DNA of 28,085 nucleotides from an uncultured Bacteroidales bacterium (GTDB lineage: Bacteria > Bacteroidota > Bacteroidia > Bacteroidales > F082). The notes beneath the pieces are model-generated. The model did no database searches. It was not told the origin of the DNA and saw only the letters and a program-made list of their open reading frames with translations. Location: assembly GCA_937902805.1 (NCBI GenBank), contig CALEMB010000136.1, positions 1-28,085 on the forward strand. Direction: 5' to 3'. Positions 1 through 7,276 of this stretch are shown here, one piece after another. The position numbers were made by a program, and so were the translations under genes. Every line of letters begins with the position of its first letter. Within the stretch, counting starts at the first letter, position 1.

Positions 1-111
1 GCTGCCGAGCCCGAAGCTGCCGCTGAAGCCGCTGCTGAGGAATCTGCCGCTGAAGAAGCTCCCGTTGAGGAAGCTCCTGCTGCCGAAGCTGAAGCTCCTG
101 CTGAAGCCTAA
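1..111 (+). CDS. C-terminal tail of an Ala/Glu-rich acidic protein (partial)
   Basis: Frame 1 is open from the window edge to a TAA at 109-111 and gives 36 residues made almost only of Ala, Glu and Pro with one Ser and one Val. The gene starts before the window, so no domain is visible. Acidic Ala/Glu/Pro tails of this kind occur at the C-terminus of several Bacteroidota ribosomal proteins, notably bS16 and bL17, and in some translation-associated proteins; a ribosomal protein is an inference from composition only. A strong intrinsic terminator follows within 25 bases, so this is the last gene of its transcript. Confidence 0.6.
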   Translation, partial: AAEPEAAAEAAAEESAAEEAPVEEAPAAEAEAPAEA

Positions 112-134
112 TCGGAATATTTCAGAAAACAATG

Positions 135-168
135 AAAAAAACTGCTCATTCGAGCGGTTTTTTTTTAT
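135..168 (+). terminator. Rho-independent terminator of the upstream Ala/Glu-rich gene
   Basis: The stem ACTGCTC / GAGCGGT (141-147 with 152-158, loop 148-151) is extended by an A-run at 135-140 pairing with a run of T from 159. One T·G wobble lies in the stem. It starts 23 bases after the stop codon. Confidence 0.9.
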
Positions 169-218
169 TTTTGCAACAATAATAACCGAATATCAAAGTA
201 TATTAGTAGTTGTTATCA

Positions 219-226
219 TAACTTTG
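219..226 (+). promoter_or_regulatory. Bacteroidota -7 promoter box for the DUF6794 gene
   Basis: TAACTTTG fits the TAnnTTTG consensus and sits 35 bases before the ATG at 262. No well-spaced -33 TTG is visible upstream, so the assignment rests on the -7 box and its position. Confidence 0.55.
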
Positions 227-261
227 TAAACATACCAGAATCCTAAAGAGAGAGCACAATC

Positions 262-1065
262 ATGAAACATGTTTTTAAGTATTTGAAAATCACTGTATTT
301 ATTGCATTAGTCGTCCTTTCAAGCATTGGCATGGGACAAGAAATCAACCATGGAAATCCAAAATACAAGCCAAAAAACCTTGAAGAAGCCGTTTCGCAAC
401 TTTCAATTGTCCTTTCCGATTCTACAAAGCAGGAGATATCATCCATGACGGAAGAAGAGTTTGTTGGAAATGCACATCTGTCTTTAGGAATGTGGATTAG
501 AAACGAATGGCGCTTATGGAAAGGAGGAGATTTGGTCGACTATTTCGAATCTATGGGGATTTTTCATCCCGACGATATGTCAGGTATCATTTTAACAAGC
601 TACTATAGAGAACTACAGGGTCAAGAGTGGCAAGTGGATGAACAGGTACAGCATTGTAAACAGTTTTGGAACGAGCGGCAAGACTATATCTATAGGCTAG
701 AGAACGATACTGCTTTCGCCCATGCTGAAAAAGAGAGATATGAACAACTCAATCGAGAAATGAATGAACGGACAAAAAACCAGTATCCAATAGGCACACA
801 AGTGAGAGCTTGGGTCGATTATTCCATATTAGGAAATCGAAGTGAAGTTGTTGGAGAAATTATAGGGTGGAGGTCAAAACAATCATCTGTGAAATCACGA
901 ATAGGGTCTTCCCAAGGGCCACTTGTTACGAGTGAGTTTTTGGAAGCAAACATTAGGATTATCGAATACAAGGATATTAAAAAGCAAAAAAGAATAGAGC
1001 GCTACATCAAAAGACACAATGGCGAAATGTGGGTGAGTGCAAGTTTAATCGAACCTATCGAATAA
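262..1065 (+). CDS. Secreted DUF6794-like protein, function unknown
   Basis: 267 residues. Residues 1-25 form a signal peptide (Lys-containing start, hydrophobic stretch, cleavage probably near GMGQ). Residues 37-135 carry the pattern I associate with DUF6794: a start like KNLEEAVSQL, then SMTEEEF, GMWIRNEWRLW, the GIFHPDDMSGIILTSYYREL block and a trailing Trp. These proteins are common in Bacteroidota and have no known activity. The C-terminal part (about 160-267) is charged, has a short beta-rich stretch (GTQVRAWVDY) and ends near SASLIEPIE; I do not recognise it. The ATG is chosen because it gives the signal peptide and follows a -7 box. The gene stands alone between a terminator and a convergent gene. 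The DUF assignment is from memory of the family pattern. Confidence 0.8.
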   Translation: MKHVFKYLKITVFIALVVLSSIGMGQEINHGNPKYKPKNLEEAVSQLSIVLSDSTKQEISSMTEEEFVGNAHLSLGMWIRNEWRLWKGGDLVDYFESMGIFHPDDMSGIILTSYYRELQGQEWQVDEQVQHCKQFWNERQDYIYRLENDTAFAHAEKERYEQLNREMNERTKNQYPIGTQVRAWVDYSILGNRSEVVGEIIGWRSKQSSVKSRIGSSQGPLVTSEFLEANIRIIEYKDIKKQKRIERYIKRHNGEMWVSASLIEPIE

Positions 1066-1080
1066 AAACAACTTGTTTTT
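1064..1080 (+). terminator. Weak AT-rich hairpin after the DUF6794 gene
   Basis: AAAAACA (1064-1070) pairs with TGTTTTT (1074-1080) around a 3-base loop. It overlaps the stop codon and ends in five T. The stem is almost all A-T, so it may be a poor terminator. Confidence 0.35.
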
Positions 1081-1106
1081 AGGCAGCGCCCTTAGTTCAT
1101 CGTTAT

Positions 1107-1451
1107 TCAGTTTATTTGTCTCAAACACAAACTTTTGAAGAAAGTAAACGCCTCATTTTTAATGAAATCCCTTTTGATTCGATATGCCTCAACGGCCCTA
1201 GGGCTTTCGATTTCAGGACATTCATACACGACATCAAAAGTGGATACATCTATTGTTTTCACATCGACAGGAACGTAATGGTCGAGGTCAATCAAACATT
1301 CATGCATCGCCTCAACCATTAGAAGGTCAACGGATTGGATTGGATTTCTTCCTGCTGATACCACTTCATTCGACATGGAATAGTCGCGCAGGAACGCCGC
1401 CGCCATCGGGCCGCAGCAGGCATCGGTTTCGGTCAATACAAGAATCTTCAC
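1107..1451 (-). CDS. Degenerate low-molecular-weight phosphatase / ArsC-like protein
   Basis: 114 residues from a GTG start. The N-terminus (MKILVLTETDACCGPMAAAF) aligns with the P-loop strand and first helix of LMW protein tyrosine phosphatases and thioredoxin-coupled arsenate reductases, whose consensus is VCxGNxCRSPMAEA. The following VVSAGRNP matches the family SAG motif. Aligned by eye, the nucleophilic Cys is Thr7 and the P-loop Arg is Cys13, so the CX5R signature is gone. The protein is also shorter than the usual 135-155 residues and shows no DP motif carrying the general acid. It probably keeps the fold without phosphatase or arsenate reductase activity. The GTG start is supported by a perfect -7 box 20 bases upstream. 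A binding or sensor role is possible but unproven. Confidence 0.65.
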   Translation of the reverse strand: MKILVLTETDACCGPMAAAFLRDYSMSNEVVSAGRNPIQSVDLLMVEAMHECLIDLDHYVPVDVKTIDVSTFDVVYECPEIESPRAVEAYRIKRDFIKNEAFTFFKSLCLRQIN

Positions 1452-1470
1452 ACCTTTAATTATTACACTG

Positions 1471-1478
1471 CAAAAATA
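1471..1478 (-). promoter_or_regulatory. -7 promoter box for the phosphatase-like gene
   Basis: The minus strand reads TATTTTTG, a perfect TAnnTTTG match, 19 bases before the GTG start. It is divergent from the yebC box at 1540-1547, making a compact divergent promoter region. Confidence 0.65.
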
Positions 1479-1539
1479 CGAGAAATCGGCAAAAATGAAG
1501 ATTTTTGGTCAGAAAATACGCCAATTCAAGGCGATTTAC

Positions 1540-1547
1540 TATTTTTG
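1540..1547 (+). promoter_or_regulatory. -7 promoter box for yebC
   Basis: TATTTTTG, a perfect TAnnTTTG match, ends 33 bases before the ATG at 1581. Its position rules out translation starting at the upstream TTG at 1545, which lies inside the box. Confidence 0.7.
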
Positions 1548-1580
1548 CACCCTAAAAGTAAAAAATCTAAAAATCTAAAT

Positions 1581-2309
1581 ATGGGAAGAGCATTTGAATA
1601 CCGCAAAGCGGCCAAGCTGAAAAGATGGGGACACATGTCAAGAGTGTTCCCGAAACTCGGAAAACTAATTACCATCGCTGCCAAGGAAGGTGGTCCCGAC
1701 CCTGACATGAACCCCAAACTGCGCCAGGCCATCCAAAACGCCAAGGCAGAAAACATGCCCAAGGATAACATCGATGCCGCCATCAAGCGCGCTACCGATA
1801 AAGACGCTGCCAACCTCGTTGAAATCACCTACGAAGGTAAAGGCCCCTTCGGCATCCAATGCATGGTGGAGTGCGCCACTGACAACACCACGCGTACCGT
1901 GGCTAACGTGAAGTCGTACTTCAACAAGTGCGGCGGCTCGTTCCTGCCCATCGGCTCGCTGGAGTTCATGTTCACCCGCAAGGCCGTCTTCGAAATCGAG
2001 ATGCCTGCTGGCATGGACAAGGACGAACTGGAGCTTGAACTCATCGATTTCGGTCTAGATGAAATCGTCAGCGAGACCGACGAAGAAGAAGGCACCACCA
2101 CCACGACCGTCTACACCGCTTGGACCGACTACGGCACCATGCACGATGCCCTCGAAGAGCGCAAAATCAACATCGTAAAGGCCAACCTGCAGCGTTTCCC
2201 CAACCAGACCGTCAGCTTCACCGACGAGCAAATGGTGGAAATCGAGAAGTTCCTCGACAAACTCGATGAGGACGAAGACATCCAAGCTGTATACACTAAC
2301 ATGGAATGA
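1581..2309 (+). CDS. yebC: YebC/PmpR-family protein (TACO1-like)
   Basis: 242 residues, the normal family length. The N-terminus MGRAFEYRKAAKLKRWGHMS is a variant of the usual MAGHSKW start, followed by the family blocks FPKLGKLI.IAAKEGGPDP, NPKLRQAIQNAKAENMPKDNI, AIKRAT and EGKGPFG. The middle (GSFLPIGSLEFMFTRKAVFEI) and the acidic C-terminal half with PNQTVSFTD also fit. YebC-type proteins are described as transcription regulators, and members of the family, including mitochondrial TACO1, help ribosomes through difficult peptide stretches such as polyproline. The open frame continues upstream to a TTG at 1545, but that start lies in the -7 box and gives a Lys-rich extension not found in the family, so the ATG at 1581 is used. 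Confidence 0.96.
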   Translation: MGRAFEYRKAAKLKRWGHMSRVFPKLGKLITIAAKEGGPDPDMNPKLRQAIQNAKAENMPKDNIDAAIKRATDKDAANLVEITYEGKGPFGIQCMVECATDNTTRTVANVKSYFNKCGGSFLPIGSLEFMFTRKAVFEIEMPAGMDKDELELELIDFGLDEIVSETDEEEGTTTTTVYTAWTDYGTMHDALEERKINIVKANLQRFPNQTVSFTDEQMVEIEKFLDKLDEDEDIQAVYTNME

Positions 2310-2315
2310 TTTCAT

Positions 2316-2343
2316 GGAGGCAGTGCCTCCAGGCACTGCCTCT
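2316..2343 (+). terminator. Perfect hairpin after yebC, without a T-run
   Basis: GGCAGTGCC (2319-2327) and GGCACTGCC (2332-2340) pair perfectly around a TCCA loop, with A-T and G-C extensions. The 3' side continues TCTTCATATA, with no U-tract, so it may act as an attenuator or a transcript-end stabiliser. The next gene starts 29 bases on. Confidence 0.55.
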
Positions 2344-2371
2344 TCATATATAAATATAAGGAGAACATAAA

Positions 2372-3097
2372 ATGACTGAATGGGAAAAAGAACTAAGCGA
2401 CAAATTGTCCAAGTATTCTGAAGACGAATTCCATTATATTGAAACCAATGACATTAGGAAAGCCGGTGAAATCGATTATGGTTGTTCAGGTGTCTATATG
2501 GAATCTACAATCATTTACTTGGAAATCAAGAATTTGCAATACATCCTCAAAGAGATCGGCAGAAGAAAAGCGGCACAAGCCTACACAATGCTGCATACCG
2601 TGGTTAGTGCCATTGCCGAAAAAGATGGAGCTTTTGTCAACTGCTTCGCCCCCAACGCCATTCTTGTTGTCTATCCTGGCAAAGAAGAAATCAACAAGGT
2701 TGCCGTGAAAGGCGCCATGAAAATTGCCCGGGCAATAAGCGAGACCTTCAAGCATCAGTTCTCCAGCATCACGGGACTTGAGTTTTCCATGGGCTTGGCC
2801 CACGGCCACATCATGGGCAGCAAGAACCTATCGGACAATGGCTACGACCATATTTCTTGGTTTGGTTCCATCATATTTAAGGCCATGCGCATCTGCAAGG
2901 AATGTGCCCGCCCATTCTACATTGGTATCGCTCGCTCCATCTACCACAGCCTCGACGAGGACCTCCGTATCACCGAACGCCGCATCCTCGGCATCAAGAA
3001 AAGAGTCGAAATCTGGACAAAGATCACCTATCAGTACGAAAACGTCAAGAAGCACCTCTACCAGACCAACCACACAATTTCATTGGACGAAGAGTAA
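2372..3097 (+). CDS. Degenerate class III nucleotide-cyclase-like domain protein
   Basis: 241 residues, no signal peptide, soluble. Residues about 46-175 follow the order of a class III adenylate/guanylate cyclase domain: a beta strand YLEIKNLQYIL where cyclases have F.DI.GFT, a helix, KDGAFVNCFAPNAILVVYPG where they have G..vk..GD..mavF, then an alternating-helix stretch, LEFSMGLAHGHIMGS matching the GI..G.v..G strand, and DHISWFGSIIFKAMRIC matching the Y..iG..vn.AaRl segment. The two metal-binding Asp positions appear to be Glu50 and a non-Asp residue in FAPNA, so catalysis is doubtful. The fold call is by eye. Start context AAGGAGAACATAAA is a good ribosome binding site. The gene follows yebC closely; no effector gene of a cyclic-nucleotide defence system is adjacent. 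Confidence 0.55.
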   Translation: MTEWEKELSDKLSKYSEDEFHYIETNDIRKAGEIDYGCSGVYMESTIIYLEIKNLQYILKEIGRRKAAQAYTMLHTVVSAIAEKDGAFVNCFAPNAILVVYPGKEEINKVAVKGAMKIARAISETFKHQFSSITGLEFSMGLAHGHIMGSKNLSDNGYDHISWFGSIIFKAMRICKECARPFYIGIARSIYHSLDEDLRITERRILGIKKRVEIWTKITYQYENVKKHLYQTNHTISLDEE

Positions 3098-3119
3098 TAA
3101 TTTGCCTTTGAAGCGCGTT

Positions 3120-3158
3120 TTGTTTCCAAAAAACGCATAAATTTGCGATTGGAAACAA
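3120..3158 (+). promoter_or_regulatory. Palindromic operator-like element around the -7 box of the DUF3078 gene
   Basis: Outer arms TTGTTTCCAA (3120-3129) and TTGGAAACAA (3149-3158) are perfect inverted copies, and inner arms CGCA (3134-3137) and TGCG (3144-3147) pair too. The -7 box TAAATTTG (3138-3145) lies at the centre, 26 bases before the ATG at 3172. It could be a dimeric regulator site, or a hairpin ending the upstream transcript; there is no T-run to support the latter. Confidence 0.45.
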
Positions 3159-3171
3159 GATACCATCTTCA

Positions 3172-4404
3172 ATGAGATTTCAGACAAGGCAGATTATCCG
3201 TATCTTATTGATTTTCATATCAACGATAGCCTCTTGTGCGGTATCCGGACAAGTGCGCTATTCTTTTTCCACCCCCGAAATCGACTCCATCTGCCGTAAC
3301 ACCTTGGATTACATCCGCATCAAGCAGTCGCTGACCTCGCAGCAATATGCCATCACACAAGATGCCGAGCATCTCCAACACACTATAGACATCTTGAACC
3401 AGCACCTCAAGCAAACCCTCAAAGAGCAGGAAATTGTGGAATCGGAGTTGACCGCTATCAACCGCTATCTCGACTCGCTCACGCCCAAACGTCCGGATGG
3501 ACCAAAACCCAAGGAAAACATCATCGACATCTTAAATGAAAGGCTTTCGTTCCATGGAGGCTATGGTTTAAATATCAACCAACTGGCGCTATCCAATTGG
3601 GCTGCAGGCGGTGAAAACTCATGGGCGGGTAAGGCTTTCGCTGATTTCTCACTCACCTATCGCAACAAGAGATTCGAGCAAAAGCTCGTAGGCGCTTTCG
3701 CCTTTGGCATCTCGCGTTTCGCTGACAAGCGCATCGAGAAGCAGGACGACAAAATCGACCTCAACTATTCCCTATCATTGAACAGCAAATCACAATGGAA
3801 GTTGACGGCTGTTGTCACTTTCAACACACAGTTTGCCAATGGCTACAAATATCCCAACGATTCCACCATCATCTCCACCTTCTTCGCGCCCGCCTACCTC
3901 ACCCTTTCGTCCGGTTATTCTTACCAGACCAAAAATGAACATTTCCAAGTTTTCATGGCACCGTTGGCAGGAAAGATTACTTTTGTGTTGAACCAAGAAT
4001 TGGCGGACCAAGGTGCTTTTGGCGTGATGAAAGGCTATTTTGACTCAGACGACAATTGGGTGCCTGGGGAGAGAATCGCTCCCGCCATCGGTGCCAACAT
4101 CATCATCAACTACAAACAACCCCTTGGCAAAAACATCAAGTATGCGACGATACTCAACACCTTCTACAACTATTTCGAGCGTCGCAATGACAACAGGCTG
4201 CGCCTCGATGTCAACTGGGAAAACACCCTCCATTTCCTCATCACCAAATACATCACGACCATACTGTTTGTCCACCTGAAATACGACCACAACGCTACCT
4301 TCCCCGTGTACGAGGAAATCGATGGTGTGCAGACTGTGGTGGACAATGTGCCCAAACTACAATTCAAAGAATCCTTGGGCATCGCTTTTGTACATAGATT
4401 TTAA
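3172..4404 (+). CDS. DUF3078 outer-membrane beta-barrel protein
   Basis: 410 residues. A Sec signal peptide occupies about 1-26 (basic start, hydrophobic IIRILLIFISTIAS, cleavage near VSGQ). Residues 36-110 are a predicted coiled coil (QSLTSQQYAITQDAEHLQHT and what follows). From about residue 120 the protein is a series of alternating amphipathic strands. The motif GLNINQLALSNWAAGGENSW is the hallmark of DUF3078, a Bacteroidota barrel family of unknown function. The chain ends in Phe (FVHRF), the usual signal for BAM-mediated insertion. It has its own promoter-like palindrome, and rfbD starts 12 bases after its stop, so the two may be co-transcribed. The periplasmic coiled coil before the barrel is longer than in most members I know. 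Confidence 0.85.
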   Translation: MRFQTRQIIRILLIFISTIASCAVSGQVRYSFSTPEIDSICRNTLDYIRIKQSLTSQQYAITQDAEHLQHTIDILNQHLKQTLKEQEIVESELTAINRYLDSLTPKRPDGPKPKENIIDILNERLSFHGGYGLNINQLALSNWAAGGENSWAGKAFADFSLTYRNKRFEQKLVGAFAFGISRFADKRIEKQDDKIDLNYSLSLNSKSQWKLTAVVTFNTQFANGYKYPNDSTIISTFFAPAYLTLSSGYSYQTKNEHFQVFMAPLAGKITFVLNQELADQGAFGVMKGYFDSDDNWVPGERIAPAIGANIIINYKQPLGKNIKYATILNTFYNYFERRNDNRLRLDVNWENTLHFLITKYITTILFVHLKYDHNATFPVYEEIDGVQTVVDNVPKLQFKESLGIAFVHRF

Positions 4405-4416
4405 ACTTATCGAAAA

Positions 4417-5292
4417 ATGAACATATTAGTCACAGGCTGCAAGGGCCAATTAGGAACAGAGCTACAGAAAATCGCTGGTGCGGAACACCAATGGTTTTTC
4501 ACTGACATTGACACGCTTGACATCTGCAACAAAGCTGCAGTGGAGGAATGCTTTGAGACCAACCAAATTGACGTTTGCATCAACTGTGCGGCCTACACCG
4601 CTGTCGACAAGGCCGAGGATGAACAGCAGTTGGCCACTTTGGTCAATACATTTGCACCGAAAGTGCTGGCCGATGCCTGCAAAAAGCATGATGCACTACT
4701 CATCCACGTCTCCACCGACTATGTCTTTGGCGGCGATGCCAACGAGCCTTACAAAGTCGACGACCCTATCAACCCGCAGTCGGTTTACGGTAGCACCAAG
4801 GCCGACGGCGAACGCGTCATCCGTGAGAGTGGCTGCAACTATATGATTGTCCGCACAGCATGGCTCTATTCCTCCGTTGGGAAAAACTTCGTGAAAACCA
4901 TGCTCATGTTGGGCGACACGAAAGACGAAATCAACGTGGTGGCCGACCAAAAGGGCTGTCCCACATGGGCACATGACTTGGCTGTAGCACTTGTGGCTTT
5001 GCTCAACAAAAACGGCAAGGACAAAGTGCATGAGACCTTCCACTTCACCAACGAAGGACAAATCACTTGGTACGACTTTGCCACGGCCATCATGGAAATA
5101 GGCGGGAAGGCCTGTAAAGTCAACCCGATCACGACTGACCAATATCCCACCAAGGCCAAGAGACCTGCATATAGTGTGTTGGATTTAAGCAAGATAAAGG
5201 AATATGCAAGAATAGAGATTCCAGATTGGCGGGAAAGTTTGGTAAAATGCATTGAAGAAATAAACTCTGGATTGCTTCGTTCCTCGCAATGA
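4417..5292 (+). CDS. rfbD: dTDP-4-dehydrorhamnose reductase
   Basis: 291 residues. It performs the last step of dTDP-L-rhamnose synthesis, the NADPH-dependent reduction of dTDP-4-keto-L-rhamnose, feeding O-antigen or capsule assembly. The nucleotide-binding glycine motif is GCKGQLG (7-13), the extended-SDR catalytic pair is Tyr124/Lys128 in YGSTK, and STDYVFGG, the RTAWLYSSVGKNFVKTML block and the Gln-Lys-Gly-Cys-Pro-Thr motif are RmlD signatures. The last residues GLLRSSQ and the stop codon come from a palindromic repeat at 5264-5295, so the natural C-terminus has been replaced or extended. No rmlA, rmlB or rmlC lies in the window. Confidence 0.96.
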   Translation: MNILVTGCKGQLGTELQKIAGAEHQWFFTDIDTLDICNKAAVEECFETNQIDVCINCAAYTAVDKAEDEQQLATLVNTFAPKVLADACKKHDALLIHVSTDYVFGGDANEPYKVDDPINPQSVYGSTKADGERVIRESGCNYMIVRTAWLYSSVGKNFVKTMLMLGDTKDEINVVADQKGCPTWAHDLAVALVALLNKNGKDKVHETFHFTNEGQITWYDFATAIMEIGGKACKVNPITTDQYPTKAKRPAYSVLDLSKIKEYARIEIPDWRESLVKCIEEINSGLLRSSQ

Positions 5293-5350
5293 CGCAAAGC
5301 CCCGTAGGGGCGACAGGACATTAAGCAGGCGACGTGAGTCCCTGCGCATC
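5264..5350. repeat. Dispersed palindromic repeats between rfbD and the phosphohexomutase gene
   Basis: Three hairpins follow one another: ATTGC (5271-5275) with GCAAT (5286-5290) in a sequence reading ATTGCTTCGTTCCTCGCAAT, a dispersed repeat type known from many bacterial genomes; GCCCC-GTA-GGGGC (5299-5311); and GCAGG with CCTGC at about 5325-5345. The first overlaps the end of rfbD and supplies its stop. None has a T-tract. Confidence 0.65.
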
Positions 5351-5384
5351 AAGACAGAACAAACATCAATATAATATCAACAAC

Positions 5385-7103
5385 ATGGACCCTCAAATCA
5401 TCGAAAGAGCAAAATCGTGGCTCACTGAGCAATACGATGAAGAAACGAGAAAGAGCGTGCAAAACATGCTCGACAACGACCCTAACGAACTCACTGAGAG
5501 CTTCTACCGCAACCTCGAGTTCGGCACTGGCGGACTGCGCGGCATCATGGGTGCCGGCACCAACCGCATGAACATCTACACCGTGGCTATGGCCACGCAA
5601 GGCTTCGCCAACTACATCAAGAAGATGAACCCCGGCAAGAAGCTGAGCATCGCCATCGCTTACGACGGCCGTAACAACAGCCCTGCCTTTGCCAACGTCA
5701 CCGCTGATGTGATGTCGGCCAACGGCATCCACGTCTACATCTTCGACTGCCTCCGCCCCACCCCCGAACTTTCTTTCGCAGTGCGCGAAATGAAATGTGA
5801 TGCTGGCGTGATGGTCACCGCCTCACACAACCCCAAGGAGTACAATGGCTACAAGGCTTATTGGAACGACGGTGGGCAGCTGGTCAGCCCACACGACAAG
5901 AACGTCATCGCCGAGGTCGAGAAAATTACTGACCCCTCGATGGTCAACTTCAAGCGCAACCCCGACCTCATCACCGTCTTGGACGAGAAGTTTGACGACA
6001 TCTATTTAGATAAGGTGTTCGGCCTCTCGCTCTCCTTGGATCTCATCAAGAAGCACAAGGACATGAAGATTGTCTACACGCCCATCCACGGCACGGGTCG
6101 CCGCTTAGTGCCTGAAATCCTGAAACGCAAGGGCTTTGAAAATGTCTACTGCGTTGAAGAGCAGATGGTCGTCGACGGCAACTTCCCCACCGTGAAGTCA
6201 CCCAATCCTGAAGAGCCTGCCGCCATGGCCTTGGCCGTGAAGAAGGCTCAAGAGGTAAACGCCGACCTTGTTATGGCCACCGACCCCGACGCCGACCGCG
6301 TGGGCATCGCCGTGAAAGACGACAAGGGTGAGTTCATCCTGCTCAACGGCAACCAAACCGCCAGCATCTTCCTGTATTACCTGCTGCGTAGATGGAGCGA
6401 ACTCGGCAAACTCACTGGCAAGGAATTCGTCGTGAAGACCATCGTTACCACTGAGCTGTTGTTTGAAATGGCCAAGAAATACAATGTGGACCGCTACGAT
6501 GTGCTGACTGGCTTCAAGTATATTGCCGACAAGATCCTCGAACTCGAAGGTAAGAAGCAGTTCATCGGAGGTGGTGAGGAAAGCTACGGCTACCTCGCTG
6601 GCGACTTCGTCCGCGACAAAGATGCCGTCATTGCCACCAGCATGATTGCCGAGGCCACCGTTTGGGCGGCAGAACAAGGCAAGACGCCTTACCAACTACT
6701 CATGGACATCTACAAGGAGTTCGGCCTCTACAAGGAGAAACTCGTCTCGTTGACCAAGAAAGGCATCAGTGGCACCGAGGAAATCAAAGCCTTGATGGCC
6801 AAGTTCCGCACCACACCGCCCACCGTCATCGCTGGCGAGAAAGTGGTTGAAATCCGCGACTATAAACTCCAGGAAGCCAAAGACTTGCTAACGGGTAAGG
6901 TCACGCCCATCACCCTGCCTAAGAGCGACGTGCTGCAATTCTTCACTGAGAGTGGTTCGAAGATTACCGTACGTCCTTCGGGCACCGAACCGAAGATCAA
7001 GTTCTATTTCGGCATGAAGGGCGATGTTTCGCAAGGCCTCGAAGCAGCAATGAAAGTGCTTGACACCAAGCTGGAACAAGCTGCCAAAGAGTTGACAGAA
7101 TGA
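5385..7103 (+). CDS. Phosphohexomutase (PgcA / PGM2-like phosphoglucomutase or phosphomannomutase)
   Basis: 572 residues, matching the long PgcA/PGM2 branch of the alpha-D-phosphohexomutase superfamily. These enzymes interconvert sugar 1- and 6-phosphates, linking glycolysis to nucleotide-sugar synthesis. Visible motifs: FGTGGLRGIMG (46-56), catalytic phosphoserine loop TASHNPKEYNG with Ser147, metal-binding DPDADR (300-305), sugar-binding GGGEESYGYLAGDF (395-408) and the phosphate-binding loop RPSGTEPKIKFYF near the C-terminus. All four are intact. The frame is open upstream to 5334, but that extension is encoded by repeat DNA; the ATG at 5385 precedes the conserved start and is preferred. 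Position after rfbD fits supply of glucose-1-phosphate to dTDP-sugar synthesis (inference). Confidence 0.93.
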   Translation: MDPQIIERAKSWLTEQYDEETRKSVQNMLDNDPNELTESFYRNLEFGTGGLRGIMGAGTNRMNIYTVAMATQGFANYIKKMNPGKKLSIAIAYDGRNNSPAFANVTADVMSANGIHVYIFDCLRPTPELSFAVREMKCDAGVMVTASHNPKEYNGYKAYWNDGGQLVSPHDKNVIAEVEKITDPSMVNFKRNPDLITVLDEKFDDIYLDKVFGLSLSLDLIKKHKDMKIVYTPIHGTGRRLVPEILKRKGFENVYCVEEQMVVDGNFPTVKSPNPEEPAAMALAVKKAQEVNADLVMATDPDADRVGIAVKDDKGEFILLNGNQTASIFLYYLLRRWSELGKLTGKEFVVKTIVTTELLFEMAKKYNVDRYDVLTGFKYIADKILELEGKKQFIGGGEESYGYLAGDFVRDKDAVIATSMIAEATVWAAEQGKTPYQLLMDIYKEFGLYKEKLVSLTKKGISGTEEIKALMAKFRTTPPTVIAGEKVVEIRDYKLQEAKDLLTGKVTPITLPKSDVLQFFTESGSKITVRPSGTEPKIKFYFGMKGDVSQGLEAAMKVLDTKLEQAAKELTE

Positions 7104-7113
7104 CCCAAACAAC

Positions 7114-7157
7114 AACGGCAAAAAAAGCGGAAAAATTTTTCCGCTTTTTTTGTTGTC
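7114..7157 (+). terminator. Strong terminator of the phosphohexomutase gene
   Basis: AAAAAAAGCGGAAAAA (7120-7135) is perfectly complementary to the following TTTTTCCGCTTTTTTT (7136-7151), with ACAAC / GTTGT flanks extending the stem. Its 3' side overlaps the -33 element of the tRNA promoter. Confidence 0.85.
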
Positions 7158-7182
7158 CGTATCAAAAAAATGTCTACTTTTG
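7153..7182 (+). promoter_or_regulatory. Promoter of the tRNA-Met gene
   Basis: A -33 TTG (7153-7155) and a -7 TACTTTTG (7175-7182) are separated by 19 bases, the spacing expected for the primary Bacteroidota sigma factor. The tRNA 5' end lies 13 bases after the -7 box, so the transcript carries almost no leader. This is the clearest two-element promoter in the window. Confidence 0.75.
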
Positions 7183-7195
7183 CAACCCGAAATGA

Positions 7196-7269
7196 GGCGG
7201 GATAGCTCAGCAGGTTAGAGCGTCGGATTCATAACCCGGAGGTCTCGAGTTCAATTCTCGATCCCGCTA
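7196..7269 (+). tRNA. tRNA-Met (anticodon CAT)
   Basis: A full cloverleaf can be drawn. Acceptor GGCGGGA with TCCCGCT (first pair G·U); D stem GCTC/GAGC with loop AGCAGGTTA; anticodon loop TTCATAA with CAT at 7230-7232; variable AGGTC; T stem TCGAG/CTCGA with loop TTCAATT. The discriminator is A7269 and CCA is not encoded. The anticodon stem TCGGA/CCCGG has an A·C mismatch next to the loop. The D stem is of elongator type (initiators read GAGC/GCTC), so elongator tRNA-Met is most likely. A tRNA-Ile2 that depends on lysidine cannot be fully excluded. Confidence 0.9.
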
Positions 7270-7276
7270 CTGAATG

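Noticed and set aside
1545..1580. TTG start extending YebC by 12 residues
   Set aside because: The TTG lies inside the -7 box and the added Lys-rich residues are not part of the family; the ATG at 1581 starts the conserved domain.
2372..3097. Pycsar-type anti-phage cyclase
   Set aside because: No effector gene is adjacent, the metal-binding Asp residues are missing, and the neighbours are housekeeping genes.
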